DNA of 60,000 bases, taken from positions 2,872,501 to 2,932,500 of the forward strand of contig NZ_CP011924.1 of the NCBI RefSeq assembly GCF_000238315.3, in the 5' to 3' direction. This DNA comes from Pseudoalteromonas piscicida (GTDB lineage Bacteria > Pseudomonadota > Gammaproteobacteria > Enterobacterales > Alteromonadaceae). The stretch's first letter is position 1, and each line of letters opens with the position of its first letter. Shown here piece after piece: positions 47,052-56,155 of the stretch. The position numbers were made by a program, and so were the translations under genes. Below the pieces are notes generated by a model, which saw only the letters and a list, made by a program, of their open reading frames with translations, was not told the origin of the DNA and did no database searches.

Positions 47052-47645
47052 CTAATTGATGATCTTCTCAAGGTCAGCGAGAAGTAGTTTGTCATCGATT
47101 GTAGGGACAGCTCCAGCTGTATGTGTAGGTTTGAAAATAGCCTCAAGCTGGCCTTTAGGGTTAATTAATGCTACAGACGCACTATGATCAACATAATACT
47201 CTTCTGTCTGTTCCTGATTTATTGCGTAGATTAAACCGAGATCTCTCACAAAAGGAAATAAAGCCGAATGATCGGCAGATACCGCTTTAAAATTAGGATC
47301 AAAGTGCTTGATGTAGGCTAAACGCCTCTCTTCAGTATCTCGGTTAGGATCGACCGATACAAACCATACTTGTAAGTCACTTTTGTTTTTTACGGATTGA
47401 TATACGTGAGTTAGCTTCAACAGCGTCATAGGACACACGTCGGGACAGCTAGTGTAACCCAAAAACAGCAAGTTCCATTTATCGGTAAAGTCTTGATTTG
47501 AGACTACCTCACCGTATTGATCCCTTAATTCAAACGCTTTCACGTCCTTAGGCTTAGGGTACCAAACCACTTTTTCCGACACATCTGGCGCAGGCCCACA
47601 ACCAAACAGAATTAACATAGAGATAATTAAGAAAAATTTTTTCAT
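47052..47645 (-). CDS. SCO1/SenC copper chaperone of cytochrome oxidase
   Basis: A thioredoxin-fold copper chaperone thought to help build the CuA site of subunit II. The 197 residues start with a lipoprotein signal (lipobox LFGC, Cys16), then the copper-binding CxxxC (TSCPDVCPM, Cys67 and Cys71) and a conserved His154 in YVDHSASVAL. Last gene of the oxidase operon; overlaps ctaB by 4 bp. Confidence 0.95.
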   Translation of the reverse strand: MKKFFLIISMLILFGCGPAPDVSEKVVWYPKPKDVKAFELRDQYGEVVSNQDFTDKWNLLFLGYTSCPDVCPMTLLKLTHVYQSVKNKSDLQVWFVSVDPNRDTEERRLAYIKHFDPNFKAVSADHSALFPFVRDLGLIYAINQEQTEEYYVDHSASVALINPKGQLEAIFKPTHTAGAVPTIDDKLLLADLEKIIN

Positions 47646-48541
47646 ATAAATGCTTTATCCACAAAGAGTGCAATGAACACTATCAAAAGATGCCAGATAG
47701 AGAAATAGAATACCCTCATAGCATACTCTAAACTATTTGTTCTCATAAGCTTTGTGGCTTTGTAAATAAAAGCGACATTTGCTATGCCGGAGACCAGCAA
47801 GTAGATCCAACCAGACATTCCCACTAGGTAAGGTAGCAAACAGACTAAAGTCAAAATGATGGTATAAAATAGCACACAGAGTTTTGTAAATTCGTTTCCA
47901 TGCGTTACTGGTAACATGGGGACTTCGGCTTTTTCGTAATCTCGTTTACGAGCAATAGCTAATGCCCAAAAGTGGGGAGGTGTCCAAGCAAAAATGATCA
48001 TTACTAACAACCAAGGCTCTGCACCAAGCTGACCAGTCTCACTGACCCAACCTAACAGAGGTGGCATCGCTCCTGCTAACCCCCCTATTACTATGTTTTG
48101 AGGTGTTGCGCGCTTTAACAATAACGTATAAACCACGGCATAACCGAATAGCGCGGCTAAGGTAAGTAGCGCACATAACTGATTGGCAAAAATAGTTAAT
48201 AGAGCATATCCTGAAATTGCGAGGCCCGTCGCGAAGATTAAAGCTGATGATACAGAAACGGAGTCTGTCGCTAACGGTCGGTTTCGTGTTCGCGCCATCT
48301 TTTTATCTATTTCTCTATCCACGATATGATTTACAGCTGCTGCACTACTTGAAAGTAAACCAATGCCAAACAAACTCATTAACTGTGCCAATAATGTTTT
48401 ATCACTTTGCGGTGCTAACATCATCCCGACCCAAGCAGTAATAACTAACATACATACTACTTTGAACTTACACATGCCAAAGTAGGCTTGTAATAGCGTA
48501 GTTGCTTTTTGAAGCTCTGAAAAATTAGTTAATTGAAGCAT
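47642..48541 (-). CDS. ctaB: Protoheme IX farnesyltransferase (heme O synthase)
   Basis: Adds a farnesyl group to heme B, making heme O, the precursor of heme A. The 299-residue membrane protein has about nine helices and the prenyltransferase motifs NHIVDREIDKKMARTRNRPL and an aspartate-rich loop near HFWALAIARKRDYEKA. It overlaps ctaA by 17 bp. The same family is also named CyoE in E. coli. Confidence 0.95.
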   Translation of the reverse strand: MLQLTNFSELQKATTLLQAYFGMCKFKVVCMLVITAWVGMMLAPQSDKTLLAQLMSLFGIGLLSSSAAAVNHIVDREIDKKMARTRNRPLATDSVSVSSALIFATGLAISGYALLTIFANQLCALLTLAALFGYAVVYTLLLKRATPQNIVIGGLAGAMPPLLGWVSETGQLGAEPWLLVMIIFAWTPPHFWALAIARKRDYEKAEVPMLPVTHGNEFTKLCVLFYTIILTLVCLLPYLVGMSGWIYLLVSGIANVAFIYKATKLMRTNSLEYAMRVFYFSIWHLLIVFIALFVDKAFI

Positions 48542-49538
48542 ATTTCACCCCTACTTTTTGCGCCAAGCTGATAAAAAAGCACAATCTCACCATTGCTAAT
48601 AACACCATAGCTGCCATGAAGTTATGGAATAGTGTCAACAATAGAGGAAACTGAAAATGTACTATTGCAGCCCCAACCAAAACTTGTATAGAAACTAAAG
48701 CTAAAACGACAAGCGCTGAGTGTCGGAGTACTCGGTTTTGACTTGCTTTAAGCAGTGGCCAGCATGCAGCAAGTAACATTAAAACGGTAATAACTGCCCA
48801 TATCCGATGGATAAAGTGAATAGATACTCTAGATTCGAATGGCAAAACACCAAACTCATAAGTCGCTGAAGCTTCAGGAAGCGTAAATAAACTCTGCCAA
48901 GAGAAAAGTTGCAGATTGTCACATAGCGGCAAGCCTGTACAATGTGGAGCAGCATAATTGGCTGCAAGCCACCCACCAAGCGCAATTTGTATAATCAACA
49001 CACCAAGAGCCACATAACATAAACGACAGGTAAGGCTAGTTACACTAGCAGTAATAGTGGTGTATTTCAGCCTTAAAACCAATAACACCAGCAATGCAAG
49101 AATACTAAACCCACCTAGTAAATGACCCATCACAATAACTGGCTGTAAATTCATCGTCACGGTCCACACCCCAAGTGCCCCTTGAAATAACACAAGCAAT
49201 AGCAGTAAGTAGTAGTGACGATTAGGGTTTTTTGTTTTTTGCTTCTTGAATAGCCTTATGCATGCAAGTGCCAAAATAAGTAACCCGAGGAAGCTGGCAA
49301 AATAGCGATGGATCATTTCAATCCAAGCTTTTTCTGCTTCCACTTCTAAATGTGGAAAATTGTCTTTCGCCGCAGATAGTTCATGAGTCTCATTTGGTAC
49401 TGTTAAAAAGCCGTAACACCCAGGCCAATCTGGACACCCAAGTCCCGCATCACTTAAACGTGTGAAGGCGCCAAGTGTCACTACCGTTATTGCGACGAAA
49501 CAGGCAAATATTGCGATTTTTATTCTTACCTTGGACAT
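48525..49538 (-). CDS. ctaA: Heme A synthase (COX15/CtaA family)
   Basis: Oxidises heme O to heme A for the aa3 oxidase. The 337 residues have about eight membrane helices and conserved histidines in the heme-binding helices (EMIHRYFASFLGLLI, VMGHLLGGF, IHFIHRIWAVI and TLFHNFMAAM). A cysteine pair in AAPHCTGLPLCDN matches the periplasmic loop of the COX15 family. It follows the small SCO-like gene by 9 bp. Confidence 0.94.
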   Translation of the reverse strand: MSKVRIKIAIFACFVAITVVTLGAFTRLSDAGLGCPDWPGCYGFLTVPNETHELSAAKDNFPHLEVEAEKAWIEMIHRYFASFLGLLILALACIRLFKKQKTKNPNRHYYLLLLLVLFQGALGVWTVTMNLQPVIVMGHLLGGFSILALLVLLVLRLKYTTITASVTSLTCRLCYVALGVLIIQIALGGWLAANYAAPHCTGLPLCDNLQLFSWQSLFTLPEASATYEFGVLPFESRVSIHFIHRIWAVITVLMLLAACWPLLKASQNRVLRHSALVVLALVSIQVLVGAAIVHFQFPLLLTLFHNFMAAMVLLAMVRLCFFISLAQKVGVKYASIN

Positions 49539-49547
49539 ATTTACCTC

Positions 49548-50039
49548 CTAACTTGAACGAGAGTAGTTCAATAATTTCTTCAGATCACTCAGTAGCCCTT
49601 TTTGTACACTTCGCATTTCTTCTAAGCTTGCTACTGGTGCATATTTAAGTACAAATAACCCTGTTTTATCAACCAAATAGAGATAGTTGTCGTCTAACTG
49701 CTTGAGGTATATCGGCAAAGAAGTAGCGTACTCAATACCTTTTTCATTTCGCTCTTGTAATACCACAAGCGATACTTTCTGCTGGTTTTTCCCCAGCGCT
49801 AAATACAAATTAGGTAAGCTATCTAGTAGTAAAGAACATTGCTTATTACACTGCTTTGGTCGCTGATAAACGATACTCCACTCAGTATCTAAAACCAGCT
49901 CTGATTGGCGAACCTCCTGACTTAAAAATTCACCGTGATTAGTCGTACTATGTGGTATCCAGCCGACCTTCAAGGCAACAAATGCCAATAGTAAGGGGAA
50001 TACGAACAGCCCTATAAACCATGCCGCGCTTTTAGACAT
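49548..50039 (-). CDS. Oxidase-associated membrane protein with an SCO-like CxxxC
   Basis: A 163-residue protein with one N-terminal membrane helix (FIGLFVFPLLLAFVALKVGW) and a periplasmic domain. It contains Cys64-x-x-x-Cys68 (PKQCNKQCSLL), the same spacing as the copper site of SCO proteins, followed by a helix and strand pattern like a thioredoxin fold (KVSLVVLQ) and a C-terminal LYLVDKTGLFVLKYAP. It is known only as a cytochrome-oxidase-associated protein in related genomes. I infer a degenerate SCO/thioredoxin relative that helps copper or redox handling. Start ATG 50039 has AGGAG 7 nt upstream. Confidence 0.78.
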   Translation of the reverse strand: MSKSAAWFIGLFVFPLLLAFVALKVGWIPHSTTNHGEFLSQEVRQSELVLDTEWSIVYQRPKQCNKQCSLLLDSLPNLYLALGKNQQKVSLVVLQERNEKGIEYATSLPIYLKQLDDNYLYLVDKTGLFVLKYAPVASLEEMRSVQKGLLSDLKKLLNYSRSS

Positions 50040-50760
50040 CTTTATTCTCCTTTTTTGAAAGTTTCCAGCCAATTACTAGCGCGGCCAAGGCAATAAGCAA
50101 CCACTGTAATGCATAAGCTTCATGTTTTTGCGGTGACATTACGACCGGTTGATAATGGGGCTCAGTCCCAGCAAGTCTATTTTTAGTCATGTAGGCAATT
50201 AGAGGTAAAAGAGGTTTACCTGACTCCGCAGACAAGTAATCAACATCAATATACTGAATCACAGATTGTTTTGTTGTCTCCTCAGCCGCAGACTTAGCTA
50301 AGGTGAACCGCTTACTAGCACTAGATTTGATATAGACAGGTAGAGAAACGGTGCCACTTGGAAGAGAGTAAACGGTAGGCACGCGACTAACCTGCTGAGG
50401 CACAAAACCTAAATTAACAGCTAGATACTCATCAGTTTCGGAAATTTTTATAATGCCAATTACATCAAAACCGACTCGGCCTTTCACGACTTGATTATCT
50501 AAATACCAAACCGCATCGCCTACAAAATTCCCTGTAATCGACACTTCAGCATTAACATATTGCGTGAGCGGCTGGGATGTTACTTGCTGCTCATTAGCCA
50601 CGCCTAGCGATTTTTCAATCTCAACTTTATGCTGCAACACATGTTTTTGCTGCGCTCTTTGCCACTGCCAATAAGAGAGCGAGCCACATAAAAGAACAAC
50701 GATTAATGCTGCCAATATGGGGGGTTTTGATCTACCTTTAAAAAGTGCACCTAAATCCAT
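50032..50760 (-). CDS. SURF1-family cytochrome oxidase assembly protein
   Basis: An inner-membrane heme-insertion factor for cytochrome oxidase. The 242 residues have the typical two membrane helices at the ends (PPILAALIVVLLCGSLSYWQW and ALQWLLIALAALVIGW) and a periplasmic domain with NQVVKGRVGFDVIGII and LAVNLGFVPQ. It overlaps the next gene by 8 bp. A DUF2909 gene runs the other way, 12 bp upstream. Confidence 0.93.
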   Translation of the reverse strand: MDLGALFKGRSKPPILAALIVVLLCGSLSYWQWQRAQQKHVLQHKVEIEKSLGVANEQQVTSQPLTQYVNAEVSITGNFVGDAVWYLDNQVVKGRVGFDVIGIIKISETDEYLAVNLGFVPQQVSRVPTVYSLPSGTVSLPVYIKSSASKRFTLAKSAAEETTKQSVIQYIDVDYLSAESGKPLLPLIAYMTKNRLAGTEPHYQPVVMSPQKHEAYALQWLLIALAALVIGWKLSKKENKDV

Positions 50761-50772
50761 CGGACACCCCTT

Positions 50773-51069
50773 ATGATTAAAATTATTATTGTTGTATTGC
50801 TACTACTCGTTTTTCTAAATCTATTTAGAGCTATGCTAGTCATGCTCAAGTCAGAGCAACAAGAGTCGATGGCGAGGCTATTGCAACAAAGAGTTTATGC
50901 ATCAATAGCTGTCGTACTTCTAATCTGTCTTGCCGCTCAATTTGGCTTTATAAAGCTACACTCTTCACCCGTTGTTACAACACATAAACAAATACAAACA
51001 GGCACAACCAAACAACATCAACAAAATGCCAATACCAAGCCCCAGCTTGAAAAGCAAAGTGATTCTTAG
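50773..51069 (+). CDS. DUF2909 (twin transmembrane) protein
   Basis: A 98-residue membrane protein with two helices (IIIVVLLLLVFLNLFRAMLVML and ASIAVVLLICLAAQFGFI) separated by a charged loop, typical of the DUF2909 family found in cytochrome oxidase clusters. It is the only plus-strand gene in the oxidase region. The last 32 codons overlap the 3' end of coxC on the opposite strand by 95 bp. The C-terminal tail (Gln/Thr/Lys-rich) lies entirely in the overlap and may be a late extension. Function unknown. Confidence 0.85.
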   Translation: MIKIIIVVLLLLVFLNLFRAMLVMLKSEQQESMARLLQQRVYASIAVVLLICLAAQFGFIKLHSSPVVTTHKQIQTGTTKQHQQNANTKPQLEKQSDS

Positions 51070-51850
51070 CGGTAAAGTGGCCCTTTAATACCCTTATCCA
51101 TATAACGAAAAGAATGATCGCGCCAAGTGTGACGTGAAAACCATGAAATCCTGTCAGCAAAAAGAACGTATTACCGTAAACTCCCGACTGGAGAGTTAGC
51201 CCCAGATCTTGGTAAGCGTGAATATACTCTTCCACTTGCAAGGTTAAGAATGCGACGCCAAGTAGTACTGTTAATCCTAAGAACGCCTTCACTTTCGCCC
51301 TTTGCTCTTTTTCTAAAGCTACGTGAGCAAAGCTAAGGGTTACTGATGATGCTAATAGAATAATCGTATTGATCAGCGGAAGTCCCTGCCAACCCATAGC
51401 TTGAGTTACAGTTCCATCTGGAGTTGTGAGCAATGGCCATACAGCTTCAAATTGAGGCCACAAAACCTCATTGGTACTAGCGTTATTACTTGCACCGCCT
51501 AACCACGGCACAGCTATCATTCGAGCATAAAAAAGTGCGCCAAAAAAAGCAGCAAAAAACATAACTTCGGAAAAGATAAACCATCCCATTCCTTGCTTGA
51601 ACGAACGATCCATTTGGGCAGAATATAATCCAGTTTGAGATTCTTGGATCACATTCCTGAACCAACCAAAAATCATATAGATCAGCACAGCAATACCAAC
51701 GAGCAGTAGCATTACTCCACTATTACTGGTTGATTTAAGTTGAATAATTGTTAAGCCAGCGCCGACCGCGATAAAGAAAAGCGCAAAAGCCCCTACGATT
51801 GGCCATGGGCTTTGCTCAGGCACGTAATATTTTTCTTGTTCATGGTTCAT
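50975..51850 (-). CDS. coxC: Cytochrome c oxidase subunit III
   Basis: Integral membrane subunit of the aa3-type oxidase. The 291 residues have seven membrane helices and ending HFVDVVWLCLFVFVYVL, typical of subunit III. Conserved WPLLTTPDG and HVTLGAIILF are visible. It overlaps ctaG by 11 bp and the opposing DUF2909 gene by 95 bp at its 3' end. Confidence 0.96.
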   Translation of the reverse strand: MNHEQEKYYVPEQSPWPIVGAFALFFIAVGAGLTIIQLKSTSNSGVMLLLVGIAVLIYMIFGWFRNVIQESQTGLYSAQMDRSFKQGMGWFIFSEVMFFAAFFGALFYARMIAVPWLGGASNNASTNEVLWPQFEAVWPLLTTPDGTVTQAMGWQGLPLINTIILLASSVTLSFAHVALEKEQRAKVKAFLGLTVLLGVAFLTLQVEEYIHAYQDLGLTLQSGVYGNTFFLLTGFHGFHVTLGAIILFVIWIRVLKGHFTAKNHFAFQAGAWYWHFVDVVWLCLFVFVYVL

Positions 51851-52418
51851 ATTTGAACTCCTCTCGAGCGGCCAGCATATTCAGTCCATCACTGTCTTGT
51901 TTGCTAACTCGCTCTGTAATATCAAACAACGTATATGAAAGCGTGAGTTCCTCAACATCACTTGGGAGCTCCGTATCTACATAGAACCTCAAGACAAACT
52001 CAACTTCTTCTTTGCCTTTCATTGGTTGCTGATCAAAACAAAAGCAGGCCATTTTGTGTAAATACTTTGCCGCTTTCCCTGGAGACACTGAAGGGATCGC
52101 TTGCAACACACGCTCACTATCACTCAAATTTTTTGCAATGAATTTGACATCGGTTAGCTTACCGGGTTGAACTCTAACCGAATGCTCGACTGCATCGACT
52201 TTAAATGGCGCCTGGCTTTGACTATGCGTTGTGAAGCTCACATCTACTTGTCGACTTTGCGCAATTGACTCGCTCTGCTTGGCGATTTCCATGGATGGCT
52301 TACCATTTAGGCCTGTGACATCACAAAAAACGTCGTATAGAGGAACCAGTGCAAAGGCAAAAGCAAACATACCTAGCGTCAACAAAATTAGCTTCTTAAG
52401 CAGGCGTCCATGTTGCAT
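51840..52418 (-). CDS. ctaG: Cytochrome c oxidase copper-insertion protein CtaG (Cox11)
   Basis: Delivers copper to the CuB site of subunit I. The 192 residues have one membrane helix (KLILLTLGMFAFAFALVPLYD), the conserved YDVFCDVTGLNGK and the copper-binding CFCFDQQP in the periplasmic domain. It overlaps ctaD by one base. Confidence 0.96.
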   Translation of the reverse strand: MQHGRLLKKLILLTLGMFAFAFALVPLYDVFCDVTGLNGKPSMEIAKQSESIAQSRQVDVSFTTHSQSQAPFKVDAVEHSVRVQPGKLTDVKFIAKNLSDSERVLQAIPSVSPGKAAKYLHKMACFCFDQQPMKGKEEVEFVLRFYVDTELPSDVEELTLSYTLFDITERVSKQDSDGLNMLAAREEFKYEP

Positions 52419-53992
52419 TACTTAATCTCCGGTGGCGTTGAAAAGGTATGATAAGGAGCCGGAGATGGTACTTGCCACTCTAATCCCTCAGCCCCATCCC
52501 ACACTTTCCCTGGGGCCTGCTCTCCACCTTTTATACATTTATAAACCACTGCAACAAACAACAGTTGAGAAAGACCGAAAGCAAACCCTCCGATACTAAT
52601 GATCGCGTTGAAATCAGCGAACTGTAGAGCATAATCAGGGATCCGCCTTGGCATGCCAGCAAGACCAACAAAGTGCATAGGGAAGAACAATACGTTCACA
52701 CTAACCAAAGAGAGCCAAAAGTGAAATTTAGCCAATTTGATATCAAACATGTGACCTGTCCACTTTGGTAACCAATAATATGCGGCGGCCATTATTGAGA
52801 ATACTGCACCCGTAACCAACACGTAATGGAAATGCGCGACAACGAAGTAGGTATCGTGATATTGGAAATCTGCGGGCGTAATTGCTAACATCAAACCGGA
52901 AAATCCGCCAATTGTGAAAAGTACGATAAACGCAATGGCAAAAAGCATGGGCACCTCAAAACTAATAGCACCTCGCCACATTGTAGCTACCCAATTAAAA
53001 ACCTTAACGCCAGTAGGCACAGATATGAGCATAGTTGCATACATAAAAAACAACTCACCAGCTAAAGGCATACCCGTAGTAAACATATGATGAGCCCAAA
53101 CGACGAACGACAACAGAGCAATCGACGCGGTTGCATAAACCATTGATGCATAGCCAAACAGTTTCTTTCTTGAAAATGTCGGTACTATCGTAGAGATTAT
53201 GCCGAAGGCAGGTAATATCATGATGTACACTTCAGGATGACCAAAGAACCAGAATATATGCTGGAACATAACAGGATCACCACCACCTGCTGCATCAAAA
53301 AAGCTCGTTCCAAAGAACTTATCAGTCAATACCATAGTCACAGCGCCAGCGAGTACGGGCATAACTGCAATCAGAAGAAATGCAGTGATCAGCCAAGTCC
53401 AGACAAATAAAGGCAACTTCATCCATGTCATACCTGGAGCTCTAAGATTGACAATGGTCACGATAACGTTGATAGCACCCATAATAGAGCTAATGCCCAT
53501 TATATGGATCGCAAAAACAAAAAATGCTGTATTGTCATTGCTATACGTTGTAGATAGTGGCGCATAAAAAGTCCAACCGAAAGCAGGCCCGCCGCCTTCC
53601 AAAAATAACGACATCAGTAAAATTGCAAATGCAAAGGGTAGTATCCAAAAGCTCCAGTTATTCATTCTAGGTAGCGCCATATCAGGAGCACCAATCATCA
53701 TTGGGATCATCCAGTTGGCAAGGCCTGTAAATGCGGGCATGACTGCGCCAAATACCATTATTAGTCCATGTACTGTCGTCATTTGATTAAAAAAATGCGG
53801 ATCTACAAGCTGCAACCCTGGTTGGAATAACTCGGCTCGGATCACCATCGCCATAGCACCACCGATTAAAAACATGCTTAGTGAGAACAATAAATACAGT
53901 GTTCCAATGTCTTTATGATTGGTGGTAAACAGCCAGCGCTTTAAGCCTTTGGGAGCTGTATGTTGTGAATGTTCTTCTACGATGGCACTCAT
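52418..53992 (-). CDS. ctaD: Cytochrome c oxidase subunit I
   Basis: Catalytic subunit of an aa3-type oxidase, reducing oxygen to water and pumping protons. The 524 residues have 12 membrane helices; the heme a His lies in MTTVHGLIMVFGA, the CuB and proton-channel region in WFFGHPEVYIMILPAFG, and the heme a3 ligands in HDTYFVVAHFHYVL. It shares one base with the ctaC stop. Confidence 0.97.
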   Translation of the reverse strand: MSAIVEEHSQHTAPKGLKRWLFTTNHKDIGTLYLLFSLSMFLIGGAMAMVIRAELFQPGLQLVDPHFFNQMTTVHGLIMVFGAVMPAFTGLANWMIPMMIGAPDMALPRMNNWSFWILPFAFAILLMSLFLEGGGPAFGWTFYAPLSTTYSNDNTAFFVFAIHIMGISSIMGAINVIVTIVNLRAPGMTWMKLPLFVWTWLITAFLLIAVMPVLAGAVTMVLTDKFFGTSFFDAAGGGDPVMFQHIFWFFGHPEVYIMILPAFGIISTIVPTFSRKKLFGYASMVYATASIALLSFVVWAHHMFTTGMPLAGELFFMYATMLISVPTGVKVFNWVATMWRGAISFEVPMLFAIAFIVLFTIGGFSGLMLAITPADFQYHDTYFVVAHFHYVLVTGAVFSIMAAAYYWLPKWTGHMFDIKLAKFHFWLSLVSVNVLFFPMHFVGLAGMPRRIPDYALQFADFNAIISIGGFAFGLSQLLFVAVVYKCIKGGEQAPGKVWDGAEGLEWQVPSPAPYHTFSTPPEIK

Positions 53993-55134
53993 TACTTACC
54001 CTCCTCTAATGCATCTATCTCACGCTGTATTTGACTTGGCTGAATAACATCGCCGGTGTCATTACCCCAGCTATTTCTTTTATAGGTGATAACCCCCGCG
54101 ATCTGCTTGATTGTTAATTGCTTTGCGAAAGATTGCATCGCAGTTCCTGGGCGGCCTAAAAGGAGAATATCTATATGAGCTTTAATATCTCCAGTGACGA
54201 CTTTACTCCCTTTCATTGCAGGGAAGACACCTGGTAGCCCAAGCCCCGTTGGTTGATGGCAAGCTGCGCAATAAGCCATGTAAGTTTGTTCACCAACCTC
54301 CATTAACTCCTCTTTCGAAAGAGTTTGTTGGGCTACTGCTTGTGACTCAGCTTCTGCTTTTGCTTTTTCAGCTTTAGCATCGTTAAGCCAACTATCAAAT
54401 TTATCAGGACTTATAGCCTCGACGACGACTGGCATAAAGCCATGATCTTTGCCACATAATTCAGCACATTGGCCTCTGTAAATTCCTTCATCGTTGACCT
54501 TTGTCCATGCCTCGTTTATAAAGCCTGGATTGGCATCCTTCTTCACCGCAAAATCAGGCACCCACCAAGAATGGATGACATCATCTGAGGTCATCAAAAA
54601 GCGAACTTTCCTATCGGTGGGAATAACTAAATGCTTATCAACTTCAAGCAGGTAATTTTCATTTTTTTCTTTAAGATCACTAATTTCATCTTTCGAAGTA
54701 GAGAGTAAGGAATAGAACTCAACATCGTGCCCCATATACTCATAGTGCCATTTCCACTGAGAACCTGTGACTTTAATGGTCAGATCAGCTTTACTCGTGT
54801 CTTCCATAGCAATAAGCGTTTTTGTGGCTGGTATTGCCATACCAATGAGTATCAGGAAGGGAATTGCAGTCCAAAGTATTTCCACTTTGGTGCTTTCATG
54901 AAATTGCGCTGCAACAACGCCTTTTGACTTTCTGTGTTTTATAAGCGCCCAAAACATAATCCCAAACACAATCACACCTATGACACAACATATTAGAAAT
55001 ATGGTCATGTGAAGCTCATACACTTGATGACTAATGTCTGTAACACCTTGCCTCATATTATAAGCGCTGTTAGCAAGTGAGGGCATGGCGATTAGCACTG
55101 CGATGAATGCTACAACTAATCGACAAATTTTCAT
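53992..55134 (-). CDS. ctaC: Cytochrome c oxidase subunit II with fused cytochrome c domain
   Basis: Receives electrons at the periplasmic CuA site. The 380 residues have a signal peptide, two membrane helices (about residues 42-64 and 86-106), the CuA ligands His188, Cys223, Glu225, Cys227, His231 and Met234 (CAELCGKDHGFM), and a C-terminal cytochrome c domain with CAACH at 289-293. The fused heme domain makes this a caa3-like or covalently linked type. It is first in the operon. Confidence 0.96.
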   Translation of the reverse strand: MKICRLVVAFIAVLIAMPSLANSAYNMRQGVTDISHQVYELHMTIFLICCVIGVIVFGIMFWALIKHRKSKGVVAAQFHESTKVEILWTAIPFLILIGMAIPATKTLIAMEDTSKADLTIKVTGSQWKWHYEYMGHDVEFYSLLSTSKDEISDLKEKNENYLLEVDKHLVIPTDRKVRFLMTSDDVIHSWWVPDFAVKKDANPGFINEAWTKVNDEGIYRGQCAELCGKDHGFMPVVVEAISPDKFDSWLNDAKAEKAKAEAESQAVAQQTLSKEELMEVGEQTYMAYCAACHQPTGLGLPGVFPAMKGSKVVTGDIKAHIDILLLGRPGTAMQSFAKQLTIKQIAGVITYKRNSWGNDTGDVIQPSQIQREIDALEEGK

Positions 55135-55494
55135 TTGACGTCTCCTTCAAGACAACTCGTGGTTGTCTTTTGTTATTATTGGATGACTGTCATATTGTCT
55201 ATTTGTACATAGACTTACTGCACGACTATTAACCAATTAGTCAAAAAACAAACAAATTGCAAGATTTTTGAGAAGACCGACTTTAGAATCAAAACTGGGG
55301 ACTATAGGGATTAAAACGAAGAATGATGAAAAATAGTGTATAAAGATCAGAAAACTAAAAATATTACTAAATGATTAAAGTCACTATAATCATCCTACTT
55401 TCACATAGTTAGAAAAGTTAATTATCACTTTTTAAACAAAATATAGTTAAAGCAAGCGCAACTTTATCTTTAACGCTACGCTCGCTCTCAAAAA
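55135..55494. other. Gap between ctaC and lexA: ctaC leader with hairpin
   Basis: This 360-bp stretch is A/T-rich and has no coding frame. It should hold the promoter of the oxidase operon and the 3' end of lexA. Just before ctaC is an 8-bp hairpin (AAGACAAC 55149-55156 / GTTGTCTT 55162-55169) followed on the minus strand by the ribosome-binding GAAGGAG. I see no strong FNR, Fur or LexA site and no clear terminator for lexA. Confidence 0.5.
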
Positions 55495-56109
55495 CTACAT
55501 CCAGTCAGCACTTCGGATAACGCCGACGGCTAACCCTTCAATGGAGAAATTTTGATGCTCAAGATCCACTTCAATCGCATTAAACTCTTCATTCTCAGCA
55601 TGCAATAAGACTTTCTTTCCTTTCTTTTCAAAACGTTTAACTGTCACGTCCTCTTCTACACGAGCCACTATCACTTGGCCATTTTCAGCCACTTGAGTAC
55701 TGTGAACAGCTAGTAGATCACCATCCATAATGCCAATATCCTTCATGCTCATACCATTAACTCTCAAAAGATAATCAGCATTAGGTTTAAAAAAACTCGC
55801 ATCTACATTACAGTGACTTTCTACATGTTGCTCTGCCAGAATAGGCTCACCAGCAGCAACACGACCGATAATAGGTAAACCAAGTTGTTCGGATTCATCC
55901 TCTACAAGTCGAATCCCTCGGCTTGCACCAGGGACCATTTCGATAACTCCCTTTTTCGCAAGCGCCTTAAGATGTTCTTCCGCTGCATTTGCACTCTTAA
56001 AACCCAAAGCATCAGCTATTTCTGCACGAGTTGGAGGCATGCCAGTATCTTTTATGAATACTTTTATTAATTCAAAGATTTGTTCTTGTCGTTTTGTTAG
56101 AGGACGCAT
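55495..56109 (-). CDS. lexA: SOS repressor LexA
   Basis: Represses SOS genes and cleaves itself when stimulated by RecA filaments. The 204 residues open with the DNA-binding winged helix ([13 protein letters not shown]) and have the cleavage bond Ala86-Gly87 in VAAGEP, catalytic Ser121 (NGMSMKD) and Lys158 (VTVKRFEK). I chose ATG 56109 (family N-terminus MRPLTKRQ). An ATG five codons upstream lies within a second operator-like sequence. No SOS partner follows it in this window. Confidence 0.94.
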   Translation of the reverse strand: MRPLTKRQEQIFELIKVFIKDTGMPPTRAEIADALGFKSANAAEEHLKALAKKGVIEMVPGASRGIRLVEDESEQLGLPIIGRVAAGEPILAEQHVESHCNVDASFFKPNADYLLRVNGMSMKDIGIMDGDLLAVHSTQVAENGQVIVARVEEDVTVKRFEKKGKKVLLHAENEEFNAIEVDLEHQNFSIEGLAVGVIRSADWM

Positions 56110-56112
56110 TAA

Positions 56113-56128
56113 CTGGTGTTCCATACAG
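56113..56128. promoter_or_regulatory. Second, weaker LexA-operator-like site
   Basis: CTGGTGTTCCATACAG fits CTGT-N8-ACAG with one mismatch in the conserved half-sites (CTGG instead of CTGT). It sits between the first operator and the start codon, as the second operator does in E. coli lexA. Confidence 0.5.
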
Positions 56129-56139
56129 TGGTTTATTTA

Positions 56140-56155
56140 CTGTAAGTATATACAG
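56140..56155. promoter_or_regulatory. LexA operator (SOS box) of lexA
   Basis: CTGTAAGTATATACAG matches the gammaproteobacterial consensus CTGT-N8-ACAG exactly at both half-sites. It lies 31 bp upstream of the lexA start and indicates autoregulation. Confidence 0.88.
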
